The notes beneath the pieces are model-generated. The model saw only the letters and a program-made list of their open reading frames with translations, was not told the origin of the DNA and ran no database searches. From positions 1-64,000 of the forward strand of contig NZ_JHXO01000013.1 of assembly GCF_000621705.1 (NCBI RefSeq): a stretch of DNA of 64,000 nucleotides. Reading direction: 5' to 3'. Positions 1 to 8,928 of the stretch are shown piece after piece (the stretch's first letter is position 1; every line of letters starts with the position of its first letter). Origin of the DNA: Prolixibacter bellariivorans ATCC BAA-1284. Its GTDB lineage: Bacteria > Bacteroidota > Bacteroidia > Bacteroidales > Prolixibacteraceae. The translations under genes and the position numbers were made by a program.

Positions 1-11
1 GGAAAGAATTT

Positions 12-33
12 CAGATTGTTTCCAGATTGTTTC
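12..33. repeat. 11-bp tandem direct repeat
   Basis: The unit CAGATTGTTTC occurs twice in direct succession, with a partial third copy (CAGATT) near 45-50. It lies about 100 bases before the first pectate lyase gene, where a regulator could bind, but nothing else supports a function. Confidence 0.4.
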
Positions 34-127
34 CCATTTTATTTCAGATTCGGGTAGTTTCTTTGGTTATAAGAAATTGATAAATGAAATAATTGAGAAT
101 AGGCATAATACTAAAATTTAGATTGCT

Positions 128-1543
128 ATGAGAAAAAAGATTCTTTCACTATTCGTATTTTTTTTATTATCCGTTACTGCTACATGGGCCCAGCAACTGG
201 CTTTCCCAACTGCTGAAGGCTATGGGAAATATACCGTTGGAGGACGCGGCGGTAAAGTATATGAAGTGACAAATTTGAATGATAACGGCCCCGGTAGCCT
301 TCGTGCGGCGGTTGAAGCGTCAGGTCCCAGAACTGTTGTGTTTAGGGTTTCAGGGACCATAATACTGAACAAGGCTTTACGGATTAGAAATCCCTACATT
401 ACCATTGCCGGACAAACAGCGCCTGGAGATGGTATTTGTTTGAGAAGATACCCGTTAATGATTAGTGCCGATCAGGTGATTATCAGGTACCTGCGAGTAA
501 GGCTTGGCGACGAATCGGGTCGTGCTGATGATGCAGTATCCAGTAGGTTTGTGAAACACCTTATCGTTGATCATGTATCGGCAAGCTGGAGTGAGGACGA
601 AGTCATGTCGATTTATCATTGTGATAGTATCACTGTTCAATGGTGTATTATTTCAGAAGCCCTATTCGACTCAAACCATCCTGACGACGCCAATACCAGT
701 GTAGATGCGCCTCACGGGTTTGGAGGTATATGGGGATCAAACTATGGTAGCTATCATCACAATCTTATTGCTGATAATGCGAGCCGTAATATCAGAATGG
801 CATCGGGTTCAGGTTACACCGATTACCGAAATAACGTGATATACAACTGGGGGTACAACACCTGCTATGGTGGGGAAAACCAGCAGGTAGGTGATTCCAG
901 ATTTTCATTTTCAAAGTTTAACATCGTAAATAACTATTACAAACCGGGTCCTGCAACTGAGCCTGGAGAGAGAGCCTATCGAATTATCAATCCTTCTTTT
1001 CGCAATAATACCTCTGATTTCGGGAAATGGTATGTTGCTGGTAACGTCATTGAAGGGAATAATAAAGTGACAACAGATAACTGGGATGGTGGCGTACAAC
1101 CTAAAGGAGGTAAAGCTAATCTCAATTTAGTTAAACTTGAAAAAGCATGGTCATCCATGCCGATTAATCAGCAATCGGCTAAGGGAACCTTTAATTTAGT
1201 GCTTCAAAATGCAGGTGCTACTTTACCCAAAAGAGACCCTGTTGATACTCGAATAGTCAATGATGCCAGAGGAGGGTATGCTACCTATGAAGGCAAAGCA
1301 TATATAAAGTTTAAAAGAGTAGCCGATAAATCAAAGAAGACCGGAATGATCGACTCTCAAAACGATGTGGGCGGTTGGCCATTACTTAAAAGTACTACCG
1401 CCCCAACAGATACCGACCATGATGGTATGCCTGATCAATGGGAGCTGAAACATGGCCTTAATCCCAATAATCCTGTAGATGGAAATAAAGTTGGGAAAGA
1501 TGGTTACACCATGCTGGAGAACTACTTGAACAGCATTCATTAA
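128..1543 (+). CDS. Pectate lyase, PL1-type, secreted
   Basis: A predicted 471-residue secreted parallel beta-helix pectate lyase, which would cleave de-esterified homogalacturonan by calcium-dependent beta-elimination. The first 21 residues form a signal peptide ending at TWAQ. The mature protein opens with the LAFPTAEGYGKYTVGGRGGKV block, then GSLRAAVEA, ITIAGQTAPGDGI and an Asp-rich calcium/substrate region (RADDAVSSR, VDHVSASWSEDE) typical of Bacteroidetes PL1 enzymes. The C-terminus (about 425-471) carries a DTDHDGMPDQWE calcium-binding TSP3-like motif followed by LNPNN, shared with the lyases at 30965 and 32380. It is very like the protein at 32380 over its whole length. No lipobox, so periplasmic or released. 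A good terminator follows at 1562. The family call is secure; exact substrate (pectate or a decorated galacturonan) is not. Confidence 0.9.
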   Translation: MRKKILSLFVFFLLSVTATWAQQLAFPTAEGYGKYTVGGRGGKVYEVTNLNDNGPGSLRAAVEASGPRTVVFRVSGTIILNKALRIRNPYITIAGQTAPGDGICLRRYPLMISADQVIIRYLRVRLGDESGRADDAVSSRFVKHLIVDHVSASWSEDEVMSIYHCDSITVQWCIISEALFDSNHPDDANTSVDAPHGFGGIWGSNYGSYHHNLIADNASRNIRMASGSGYTDYRNNVIYNWGYNTCYGGENQQVGDSRFSFSKFNIVNNYYKPGPATEPGERAYRIINPSFRNNTSDFGKWYVAGNVIEGNNKVTTDNWDGGVQPKGGKANLNLVKLEKAWSSMPINQQSAKGTFNLVLQNAGATLPKRDPVDTRIVNDARGGYATYEGKAYIKFKRVADKSKKTGMIDSQNDVGGWPLLKSTTAPTDTDHDGMPDQWELKHGLNPNNPVDGNKVGKDGYTMLENYLNSIH

Positions 1544-1561
1544 GAACTGAGGAAACGATTC

Positions 1562-1602
1562 AATGGAGACTTCCCCTTTTGGGGAATGTTTCCATTTTTA
1601 AT
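1562..1602 (+). terminator. Rho-independent terminator after the first pectate lyase
   Basis: A long hairpin pairs AATGGAGACTTCCCC with GGGGAATGTTTCCATT around a TTTT loop and is followed by a short T-rich tract. It starts 19 bases after the stop codon. Confidence 0.7.
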
Positions 1603-2162
1603 AAGTAATCAATGAGCGTCTTTAAAAGCTGGATTGAAAAGACTTTCATATTTGTACTTATACCGGGAGGACAATTCTAATCAAGGTAAAAGGAAATTCT
1701 GTTGGCAATAAAAAAAAGCTTCGTGTGGAACGAACGAATGTGACATGGCTTAAGCTGGTAAGTTTGAATGTAAAGGAATGACGGAATGGTCGATCTGGAG
1801 AAGTAATTGATTGCCGTTGAGATGTATATATGCTCTTCTATTTAGAAAAGCAGGGTGAAGGACAACCTAACGATTTTGATTGATATGAATGGGAATCCGT
1901 TATGAGAGACAAAATTTAAAATTATACTCATGCAAGTATTAGTCTTGGGTGTATTTCAGTTGACTCTGGCACAGATTCCCAATAACAGTTATTGACAGGA
2001 AGCAACCGTTTATTTTTAAGTAGTTGCCCTATATTCGTAAAAGAAAAGAATTTTTGTGCTTTCGTTTATTTGTTATATTCTTTCCTTATTTTTGTTATTC
2101 TATAACAAGAAAAAACTATTACGATCAATTTATGAATGTAAACCAACTAAAATCTGATAATA
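1603..2162. other. Gene-free stretch with decayed reading frames
   Basis: No intact gene is visible in these 560 bases. A short frame at 1930-1995 (MQVLVLGVFQLTLAQ...) resembles the hydrophobic part of a signal peptide and ends at once, and other frames are broken by stops, so this may be a decayed gene. A TATTTTTG box at 2087-2094 could be the -7 element of the lyase at 2163, but the nearest TTTG is only 14 bases upstream, shorter than the usual 19-21. Confidence 0.4.
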
Positions 2163-4274
2163 ATGAATTCAAACAAAATTAGTTTGATTTACCCCAGGGC
2201 TGGGAATGGCATCTTGAAACAAGGGGTCACTACCCTGATTTTTATACTATTTATTGGGGTATTCTCCGGGCAAGCTTCTAATCCGCTGAAAGGTACACCT
2301 GAGGCGCAGACGTTGTTGAAGGAATTCCCTTTCCTGGGAAAACTTTTGACGACAGAAAATCCCTGGGAAATGCAGCCGGAGGCGCTTGCAGGAAAAGTGT
2401 TCGACCGGATGCCGAAAATAGCACAAGGTGATGAAGCATACCCTCTTTTGTTTAGCGATCGTCGTGAGGAAAACGGATGGCCCGGCGAGAAAATATTCGG
2501 ACAATATGCTTATGAATCTGAATACTATACTTTTGATCGGGAATATCCCGTCATGAAGCTCCACGTTGGTCGTCCGCTCTTGTTTGGTGTGCAGCATGGA
2601 CGAGTGGAGGCCCTTGCAATGGAAAAAAAACTAACACCAACGTTTCCGTTTCTTGACCCAAAAGTGATACCTCCGTTTTTACAAAAATTGGACAGCATTG
2701 TCTACCTATTGGCTCCGTATGGCGCAAGACGGTTACCAAGTGATTTTTACCTCGCTTCGCGTTATTTGCTGCCCAATGACGTTCTAATGACAGTGACCAA
2801 TTTGACCGGTTCAACCAATGGAACCCCTTATGTCGAAATTGAATTGAGGCCTTGGGGTCCGGTTGAGAAATTTGCAGATAGTCAAACGCTTGCTTTCCCC
2901 GGAGCTGAGGGCGCTGGTCGTTATTCGAGGGGTGGACGAGGCGGTAAAGTCTTCGTGGTAACTTCATTGGATGATTATTTGCCAAATGGCCGTCCCGGTA
3001 GACCGGAAGGTACCTATGGACAGGCAAGTGAATATGCCACAACACTAGGCAAAGGAAAATGGATCCCTTATGTTGATGCTTTGGGAAATAAACATCCCGG
3101 GGAAGGGCGTCCACTATTGCCGGGATTCCCAGCACTACCGCCAGAAAAATTGATTCATGGCACGTTGCGTGAGGCTGTTGAAGCAAAAGGACCGCGCTAC
3201 ATTGTTTTTGCTGTTTCAGGAACCATCAGGTTAAAAGCACCACTTGACATTAAGAATCCTTATATTACCATAGCCGGGCAAACAGCTCCAGGTGATGGTA
3301 TTCAAATCAGAAATTTTGGAATTCGCGTAAATACACACGATGTTATTCTTAGATACCTCCGTATTCGCGTCGGTGATATTAAGGGGCCTGGTAATCTTAA
3401 ACGCCTATTAGGAGAACAAACCCATGCACTTGATTTAAACGGAATGAACATTATTGCGGACCATTGCGACATTGCTTATGCCTGCGACCAGGTTTTCAAC
3501 ACGTATGGCCAGCATAGGCGGGAAGCTACTACCCTCCAGTGGTCATATATCTATGGGGCACCAACAGCTTCAACCCATGAGAAAGGGAATCATTCCATGA
3601 TTTCCGTAGGCGTTGGCTGGGGTTGGGTTTCCTCGCATCATAATCTTTTGGCGCATGGACGTGTGCGCAATCCGCGCATAGACATGCTCACCTACGATTT
3701 CAGAAACAATGTCATCTACAATTTTGTGGGCACGGGCTATGGCTCATCAAACGATTATCTGCGTCTGAATTATGTTGGCAATACGCTTAAAAAAGGCCCC
3801 GATTCAAAAGGTAACCCGAAATATGCCTGGAGCGAAAACACGAAATATGCACAATGGTATGGCAGAGATAACAAGCTGCCGGCTGATTTTAAAAGCGTTT
3901 TCGGCAAATCGGATGTAGCGGTTATCAGTGCGCCTATTCCTTCGATTCCTGTGGTTACCCAACCTGCAGAAGAAGCATATCGATTGGTGCTTGAAAAAGG
4001 TGGCGCGACCAAGCCGGTCAGGGACACCATCACTTCGTATGTGGCACAGACGGTCAAAAATGGCACCGGGTTTATCCCTGGAACTCCAGCTGACTGGCCG
4101 GAAGGCGGTTTTGCAACGTACCCCAAAGTGAAAGCTCCGGTCGACACAAATAAAAATGGCATTCCCGACAAATGGGAAATCAGTCATGGACTAGACCTGA
4201 AAAAGACAAAAGCAACGGGGCACGATTTGGATCCGAAATATGATAACATTGAAGTTTATATGAATTCCATTTAA
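2163..4274 (+). CDS. Large two-domain PL1-type pectate lyase
   Basis: A 703-residue exported protein. After an N-terminal signal (hydrophobic VTTLIFILFIGVFSG, about 26-40) there is a unique region of about 190 residues that I do not recognise, then a PL1 beta-helix from about residue 240 (TLAFPGAEGAGRYSRGGRGGKVFVVTSL, GTLREAVEAKGPR, ITIAGQTAPGDGIQIRNFG). The helix has an insertion of about 45 residues between VTSLDD and the GTLREAV block, absent from the other three lyases here. The C-terminus ends in a DTNKNGIPDKWEISHGLD calcium-binding TSP3-like motif. The N-terminal region could be a carbohydrate-binding or specificity domain. It starts a run with the DUF5060 glycosidase (55-base gap) and GH43 gene. 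Confidence 0.85.
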   Translation: MNSNKISLIYPRAGNGILKQGVTTLIFILFIGVFSGQASNPLKGTPEAQTLLKEFPFLGKLLTTENPWEMQPEALAGKVFDRMPKIAQGDEAYPLLFSDRREENGWPGEKIFGQYAYESEYYTFDREYPVMKLHVGRPLLFGVQHGRVEALAMEKKLTPTFPFLDPKVIPPFLQKLDSIVYLLAPYGARRLPSDFYLASRYLLPNDVLMTVTNLTGSTNGTPYVEIELRPWGPVEKFADSQTLAFPGAEGAGRYSRGGRGGKVFVVTSLDDYLPNGRPGRPEGTYGQASEYATTLGKGKWIPYVDALGNKHPGEGRPLLPGFPALPPEKLIHGTLREAVEAKGPRYIVFAVSGTIRLKAPLDIKNPYITIAGQTAPGDGIQIRNFGIRVNTHDVILRYLRIRVGDIKGPGNLKRLLGEQTHALDLNGMNIIADHCDIAYACDQVFNTYGQHRREATTLQWSYIYGAPTASTHEKGNHSMISVGVGWGWVSSHHNLLAHGRVRNPRIDMLTYDFRNNVIYNFVGTGYGSSNDYLRLNYVGNTLKKGPDSKGNPKYAWSENTKYAQWYGRDNKLPADFKSVFGKSDVAVISAPIPSIPVVTQPAEEAYRLVLEKGGATKPVRDTITSYVAQTVKNGTGFIPGTPADWPEGGFATYPKVKAPVDTNKNGIPDKWEISHGLDLKKTKATGHDLDPKYDNIEVYMNSI

Positions 4275-4329
4275 ACTTTTCGAAAAAGAGACAAGAGAAA
4301 AGAACTCATTTTCGTCAAAAATAAAATCG

Positions 4330-5886
4330 ATGAAAAGAAAATTAGTAAGTATAATTTTATTGTTGATTCCAGTACTGGTATTTTCGCAATCGCCAAAGAA
4401 ATCCGTTGAAAAGTGGGGAGTTTACGAGGTGACATTGAAAGGTCCAAGTACCGGGAATCCATTTGTCGGCCTAGAACTTAGCGCCGTATTTACAAATGGT
4501 AAAGAGACTTTTGAACCCGATGGATTTTACGATGGTAACGGCATCTTTAAAATCCGGTTTATGCCAGATAAAGAAGGGACTTGGACATACGTAACGCATA
4601 GCAACAATGACAAACTCAATGGCATCAAAGGCTCTTTTTTCTGTACGCCGCCATCTGACAATGATCATGGCCCGGTAAAGGTATCGGATACCTATAATTT
4701 CTCGTATGCAGATGGAACTCGTTTCATTCCGTTTGGGACGACCATTTATGAATGGTGCTTCTCTCCGGATTCGATTAGAAAGGAGACCATTGCTACCATG
4801 AAACATTCTCCTTTTAATAAGGCCAGGATGTTGGTACTTCCTCCCTTCAATAAAAGATATTTAAAAGGTCCCTATAAGCTGGATATTTTTCCGTTTGAAG
4901 GTACACCTCCCAAAAACTGGAATTATGCACGGTTTAATCCTGCCTTTTTTCAGCGGATAGAAAATGGTATTAAGCAATTGAATGAGATTGGCGTACAGGC
5001 TGATGTCATCCTGTTGAATCCATATGATGGAGGATGGGGATTTGAAAATGTAGATTTAGCTACGGATAAACGATTGATCAAGTATTGTGTGGCGCGGTTT
5101 GCCGCTTATCGTAATGTCTGGTGGAGTCTGTCCAACGAAAACAGTTTTATTGAAAGTCTGACGGATAAAGACTGGGATCAATTGTTTAAGCTGGTTCAAC
5201 GTAAGGATCCCTATCATCATCTTCGTTCCATACATAATGGAGATAGGATTTATCATTACACGGAGCCGTGGGTTACACATGTGAGCCTTCAGAATTACAA
5301 TGCTTCAAAAGAACCTGGTGTGGTACCACTGCTAAGAGATATCTATAGAAAACCCATCATCTTAGACGAAATCAATTATGAAGGTAACATAAACAGTAGA
5401 TGGGGACAACTGACCGGTCAGCAGATGACGCATCGTTTTTGGACGACCTATGTAGGTGGAGGATATGCGACCCATGGCGAATCATATAAAACCAGCCGAT
5501 GGATTTCAAATGGTGGTGGACTAATTGGAACGAGTCCGGCCAGAATTGCTTTCCTGAAAAAGATTGTTGATGCAGCTCCTGCCCTAAACCCTATAGATCA
5601 GGCCTATATTCTCAATCTGGCAGGTGAGCCCGGAAACTATTATCTGAAATATTTCGGAAAACAGGCTCCAAAACAATGGAAGTTTGAATTACCTCATAAA
5701 AACCTGAAAGACGGTATGCGATTCAAAGTAGAAATTATTGATACCTGGAATATGACCATCACTCAGGTGAATAAAATATTTGAGGTTAAAAAATTAGACA
5801 ACTATTATTTCATCGATAAGGAGAACCGTTCGGTAAAATTACCGGGGAAACCATATATGGCGCTTCGGATTACACGAATTGAATAG
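4330..5886 (+). CDS. DUF5060/DUF4038 glycoside hydrolase-like protein
   Basis: 518 residues with a signal peptide cut after VLVFSQ. Residues about 25-105 form a DUF5060 beta-sandwich (EKWGVYEVTLKGPSTGNPF, GNGIFKIRFMPDKEGTWTYVT). A TIM barrel of the DUF4038/apiosidase-like type follows (RFIPFGTTIYEW, HSPFNKARMLVLPPF), with WWSLSNENSF (Asn-Glu, plausible acid/base) and PIILDEINYEG (Glu, plausible nucleophile). The C-terminal beta domain resembles DUF5605. Proteins of this build are common in pectin loci and related to GH140, but their substrate is usually unknown. The gene follows the large lyase by 55 bases and precedes the GH43 gene by 34 bases, so the three are probably co-transcribed. Confidence 0.8.
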   Translation: MKRKLVSIILLLIPVLVFSQSPKKSVEKWGVYEVTLKGPSTGNPFVGLELSAVFTNGKETFEPDGFYDGNGIFKIRFMPDKEGTWTYVTHSNNDKLNGIKGSFFCTPPSDNDHGPVKVSDTYNFSYADGTRFIPFGTTIYEWCFSPDSIRKETIATMKHSPFNKARMLVLPPFNKRYLKGPYKLDIFPFEGTPPKNWNYARFNPAFFQRIENGIKQLNEIGVQADVILLNPYDGGWGFENVDLATDKRLIKYCVARFAAYRNVWWSLSNENSFIESLTDKDWDQLFKLVQRKDPYHHLRSIHNGDRIYHYTEPWVTHVSLQNYNASKEPGVVPLLRDIYRKPIILDEINYEGNINSRWGQLTGQQMTHRFWTTYVGGGYATHGESYKTSRWISNGGGLIGTSPARIAFLKKIVDAAPALNPIDQAYILNLAGEPGNYYLKYFGKQAPKQWKFELPHKNLKDGMRFKVEIIDTWNMTITQVNKIFEVKKLDNYYFIDKENRSVKLPGKPYMALRITRIE

Positions 5887-5920
5887 CTGGAAATTGAAAT
5901 AACAATAGACCACAGTTTAA

Positions 5921-7582
5921 ATGTCAATCATGAAAAGAAGAAATAAAGTATATCTCCTGGGGTTGTTGCTCGTAGTCGGCACTATGGGCCATGCAGTTGC
6001 CCAGAAACTTACGGAAAGCCTTCCTGTATCAAAAGTGTGGGTAGCTGACAATGGCGATGGAACGTATAAAAACCCTGTTCTGCATGCCGATTATTCCGAT
6101 CCCGACGCCATCCGGGTAGGCAATGATTACTATATGACAGCTTCCTCGTTCAATTGTATTCCCGGTCTTCCCATTCTGCACTCAAAAGACCTGGTCAACT
6201 GGGATTTGATAGGCTATGCGCTACACAAACAACCTCCATTCGATGTGTACGACAAACCACAGCATGGCAATGGCGTTTGGGCTCCGTGTATTCGTTACCA
6301 CGATGGAGAATATTACATCTTTTATCCCGACCCAGATTATGGAATCTACATGGTCAAAGCTGAAAATCCGGAAGGTCCATGGTCGGATCCTTTGTTAGTA
6401 AAAGCTGGAAAAGGACTGATTGACCCGTCTCCCCTCTGGGACGACGATGGGAATGCTTACCTGGTTCATGCCTTCGCCGGAAGTCGGGCCGGAGTAAAAA
6501 GTTTACTAATGGTCAGTCGCATGAAGCCCGACGGCACCGGACTAATTGGGAATGATGTAGTGGTTTACGATGGTCATAAAGATGACCCGACAGTGGAAGG
6601 GCCCAAATTTTACAAGCGCCACGGTTATTACTACATATTTGCTCCGGCAGGTGGCGTATCAACTGGTTGGCAGATTGTATTGCGGTCAAAAAATGTATTT
6701 GGCCCCTATGAAAGAAAAGTGGTGATGAAACAAGGCTCAACAAATATAAACGGGCCGCATCAGGGGGCTTGGGTGGATACTCCTGGTGGTCAGAATTGGT
6801 TTCTTCATTTCCAGGAAAAAGAGGCCTATGGTCGTGATGTTTTGCTGGAACCAATGGCATGGAAAAATGATTGGCCTGTTATTGGTGTTGATAAAAATGG
6901 CAATGGAATCGGCGAACCGGTTCTGACCTGGAAAAAACCTGACGTTGGCCGCACGTATCCGATTGTAACGCCTCCTGAGAGTGACGAATTCAATGACCCA
7001 ACATTGGGTTTGCAATGGCAATGGCATGCCAATCCGAAAATTACCTGGGGTTTTCCTTCCGGAAGACTGGGCTTTTACCGATTAAACTGTATTCCTAAAC
7101 CGGATGGGTTTGTGAATCTCTGGTCGGTTCCCAATCTGCTACTTCAGAAATTTCCCGCTGAAGCATTTATGGTGACCGCCAAATTAACCTTCCATAACCA
7201 TTTCGATGGCGAAGAAGTTGGATTGGTGATCATGGGCGAAGATTATCAGTACATCAAACTCGAGCAAGAAAATAATCAACTGGTCGTAAAAACCTTAACC
7301 TGCCATAATGCCCCGAAAGGCAATCCGGAAAAAGAAATTTTCCAGCAGAAATTTAGCGGTAATACCATCTACTTCCGGGTCAAGGTACAGAAAGGAGCAA
7401 TTTGCAGCTTTAGCTACAGTGCCGACAATAAAAAATTCATCACGGCAGGCGAAAATTTCCATGCCGTTCCGGGACGTTGGATTGGCGCTAAAGTGGGTTT
7501 TTTCGCCTTGCGTAGCGGAAAAATAAACGATGCCGGAAACGCCGATATCGATTGGTTCCGGGTTGAGAAAATAGAAAAATAG
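5921..7582 (+). CDS. Glycoside hydrolase family 43 with C-terminal lectin-like domain
   Basis: A 553-residue secreted enzyme. The start at 5921 gives MSIMKRRNK; the ATG nine bases later would work equally well. A signal peptide ends at AVAQ. The five-blade propeller shows all GH43 landmarks: YSDPDAIR (general base Asp, about residue 60), LIDPSPLWDDDG (pKa-modulating Asp, about 168) and TVEGPKFY (acid Glu, about 226). From about residue 350 a concanavalin-like beta-sandwich of the xylosidase C-terminal type follows (SDEFNDPTLGLQWQWHANP). That build fits GH43 subfamilies with beta-xylosidase, arabinofuranosidase or galactosidase activity. In this setting it probably trims side-chain sugars from pectin. 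All three catalytic residues are present. Confidence 0.88.
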   Translation: MSIMKRRNKVYLLGLLLVVGTMGHAVAQKLTESLPVSKVWVADNGDGTYKNPVLHADYSDPDAIRVGNDYYMTASSFNCIPGLPILHSKDLVNWDLIGYALHKQPPFDVYDKPQHGNGVWAPCIRYHDGEYYIFYPDPDYGIYMVKAENPEGPWSDPLLVKAGKGLIDPSPLWDDDGNAYLVHAFAGSRAGVKSLLMVSRMKPDGTGLIGNDVVVYDGHKDDPTVEGPKFYKRHGYYYIFAPAGGVSTGWQIVLRSKNVFGPYERKVVMKQGSTNINGPHQGAWVDTPGGQNWFLHFQEKEAYGRDVLLEPMAWKNDWPVIGVDKNGNGIGEPVLTWKKPDVGRTYPIVTPPESDEFNDPTLGLQWQWHANPKITWGFPSGRLGFYRLNCIPKPDGFVNLWSVPNLLLQKFPAEAFMVTAKLTFHNHFDGEEVGLVIMGEDYQYIKLEQENNQLVVKTLTCHNAPKGNPEKEIFQQKFSGNTIYFRVKVQKGAICSFSYSADNKKFITAGENFHAVPGRWIGAKVGFFALRSGKINDAGNADIDWFRVEKIEK

Positions 7583-7626
7583 CATAGTGAACAGGAAAAG
7601 CACGGTTGAAATAAAGTAGTCATAAA

Positions 7627-7731
7627 ATGAATAAAATCAACGGGTTAAACGATGATGGGGATGCGTGCACTGTGGATGATTTAACCGATAATGTCAGTAA
7701 TCCCGGGGCGGCTCCCTGTTTTGGGGCATAA
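7627..7731 (+). CDS. Small ORF, probable remnant of an Asp-rich calcium-motif protein
   Basis: A 34-codon frame between the GH43 and DUF4350 genes. Its middle reads GLNDDGDACTVDDLTDN and its end GAAPCFG. This pattern resembles the DDGDxxTxND...C repeat found in secreted Bacteroidetes proteins. It has no signal peptide, so it is more likely a leftover of a larger protein than a functional peptide. No clear ribosome binding site is visible. Confidence 0.3.
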   Translation: MNKINGLNDDGDACTVDDLTDNVSNPGAAPCFGA

Positions 7732-7771
7732 ATACCAGGTATTATTTGAATAATAACTAATACATAATTCT

Positions 7772-8641
7772 ATGAATTTCAAAATCTTAGTTTTTCTAGT
7801 GACCATGGTTTTGATGGGGAATTCCGAGAAAAAGGATGTTACTCAACTTTATACCATTGGAGATTCGACGATGGCCACACAGGCTTCGAGTAAATTACCA
7901 ATAGGATTGGCCAAGCATGAGGATGCACAGCGTCCTGTTGTTGGTTTGGATAATTGGTTCAATCACGAACGTAATAAGGCAGGTCAGATTTATCATTACA
8001 CCTGGACCGATACGTTGAATAGTGGTTTCTCACAATTGGGAGATGTGTTCAAAGCAAAAGGCGCCATTCTTAAAACCATTGCACAGGCCCCGATACCGGC
8101 AGTATTGGGTGACTTAGATGTTTATATCATTGTCGATCCGGATACGACCAGTGAGAATCCACATCCGAATTACATTACCGGGCCTGATATTTCTTCCATT
8201 AAAAACTGGGTAAGTAAGGGGGGCGTTCTGCTCTTGCTGGCTAACGACGGCCCCAACTGCGAATTCACTCACTTAAATCAACTGGCCGGAACGTTTGGAT
8301 TCCACTTTGTGCCCATAACACTTAATCCGGTGACAAATCATCAATGGGAAATGGGTGCCGAAACCAACCTGCCGAATCACTCATTATTCAAAGGAGTCAA
8401 GAAAATTTATCTGAAAGAGGTGTCTCCAATTTTGCTAAGTAAAAATGCCAAACCCATTCTGAAAGACGGCAAGAATATATTGATGGCTGAAACTACTTAT
8501 GGAAAAGGCAAAGTACTGGCGATCGGCGATCCATGGTTGTATAACGAATACATCGGTAACAGTCGTTTACCAAAGTCATTCGAAAATATGAAAGCCGCAC
8601 ATAATCTGGTTGATTATTTGTTGAGTGAGACAAAACCGTAG
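7772..8641 (+). CDS. DUF4350-like protein, as fused to GH105 enzymes
   Basis: 289 residues with a short hydrophobic N-terminus (NFKILVFLVTMVLMG). From about residue 55 (VVGLDNWFNHE, YHYTWTDTLNSGFSQLGDVF, VYIIVDPDTTSENPHPNYI, GGVLLLLANDGPNCEFTH, NHSLFKGVKKIYLKEVS, GKGKVLAIGDPW) the protein matches the glutamine-amidotransferase-like DUF4350 domain usually found C-terminal to GH105 unsaturated rhamnogalacturonyl hydrolases. The GH105 catalytic barrel is absent. Residues about 27-40 (LYTIGDSTMATQ) look instead like block I of SGNH rhamnogalacturonan acetylesterases. So this may be a deletion fusion of two pectinase genes. The fold call is good; any activity is unknown. Confidence 0.7.
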   Translation: MNFKILVFLVTMVLMGNSEKKDVTQLYTIGDSTMATQASSKLPIGLAKHEDAQRPVVGLDNWFNHERNKAGQIYHYTWTDTLNSGFSQLGDVFKAKGAILKTIAQAPIPAVLGDLDVYIIVDPDTTSENPHPNYITGPDISSIKNWVSKGGVLLLLANDGPNCEFTHLNQLAGTFGFHFVPITLNPVTNHQWEMGAETNLPNHSLFKGVKKIYLKEVSPILLSKNAKPILKDGKNILMAETTYGKGKVLAIGDPWLYNEYIGNSRLPKSFENMKAAHNLVDYLLSETKP

Positions 8642-8755
8642 AATAAAGGCTGATTTATGGTATTTGGCTTTGCTAAAAGAAGAGCATCAGCCTGAAAATA
8701 TGAACAGAAGAAAATTGTAAAAAAAAGTACTATTCTAAAAACGGTACAAATGAAA

Positions 8756-8793
8756 AAGGGGCTGTCCAAAAAAATAAATGGACAGCCCCTTTT
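8756..8793. terminator. Bidirectional terminator between convergent genes
   Basis: AAGGGGCTGTCCA pairs perfectly with TGGACAGCCCCTT around an A-rich loop, with T runs on both strands. It separates the plus-strand DUF4350 gene from the minus-strand GH140 gene. Confidence 0.85.
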
Positions 8794-8794
8794 C

Positions 8795-8824
8795 AAGTCC
8801 ATCTTCTTTGATGGCGGACTTTTA
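8795..8824. terminator. Second hairpin next to the bidirectional terminator
   Basis: AAGTCC pairs with GGACTT, with an additional ATC/GAT pair inside, and TTTT follows on the plus strand. It probably backs up the stronger hairpin just upstream. Confidence 0.45.
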
Positions 8825-8928
8825 TTTTTCCATGTTCAGGATTGAAAACTGGATTACTAACTGAATCAGCTCCTGTTTATCATGTCCAAAGTGGTTTTTC
8901 TGAGTTTCCTGGCAACGTATTCAAAAAA

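Noticed and set aside
2551-3186. A 211-codon minus-strand frame within the large pectate lyase
   Set aside because: It is antisense to a clear enzyme gene, has no domain or export signal and reflects codon structure of the plus strand.
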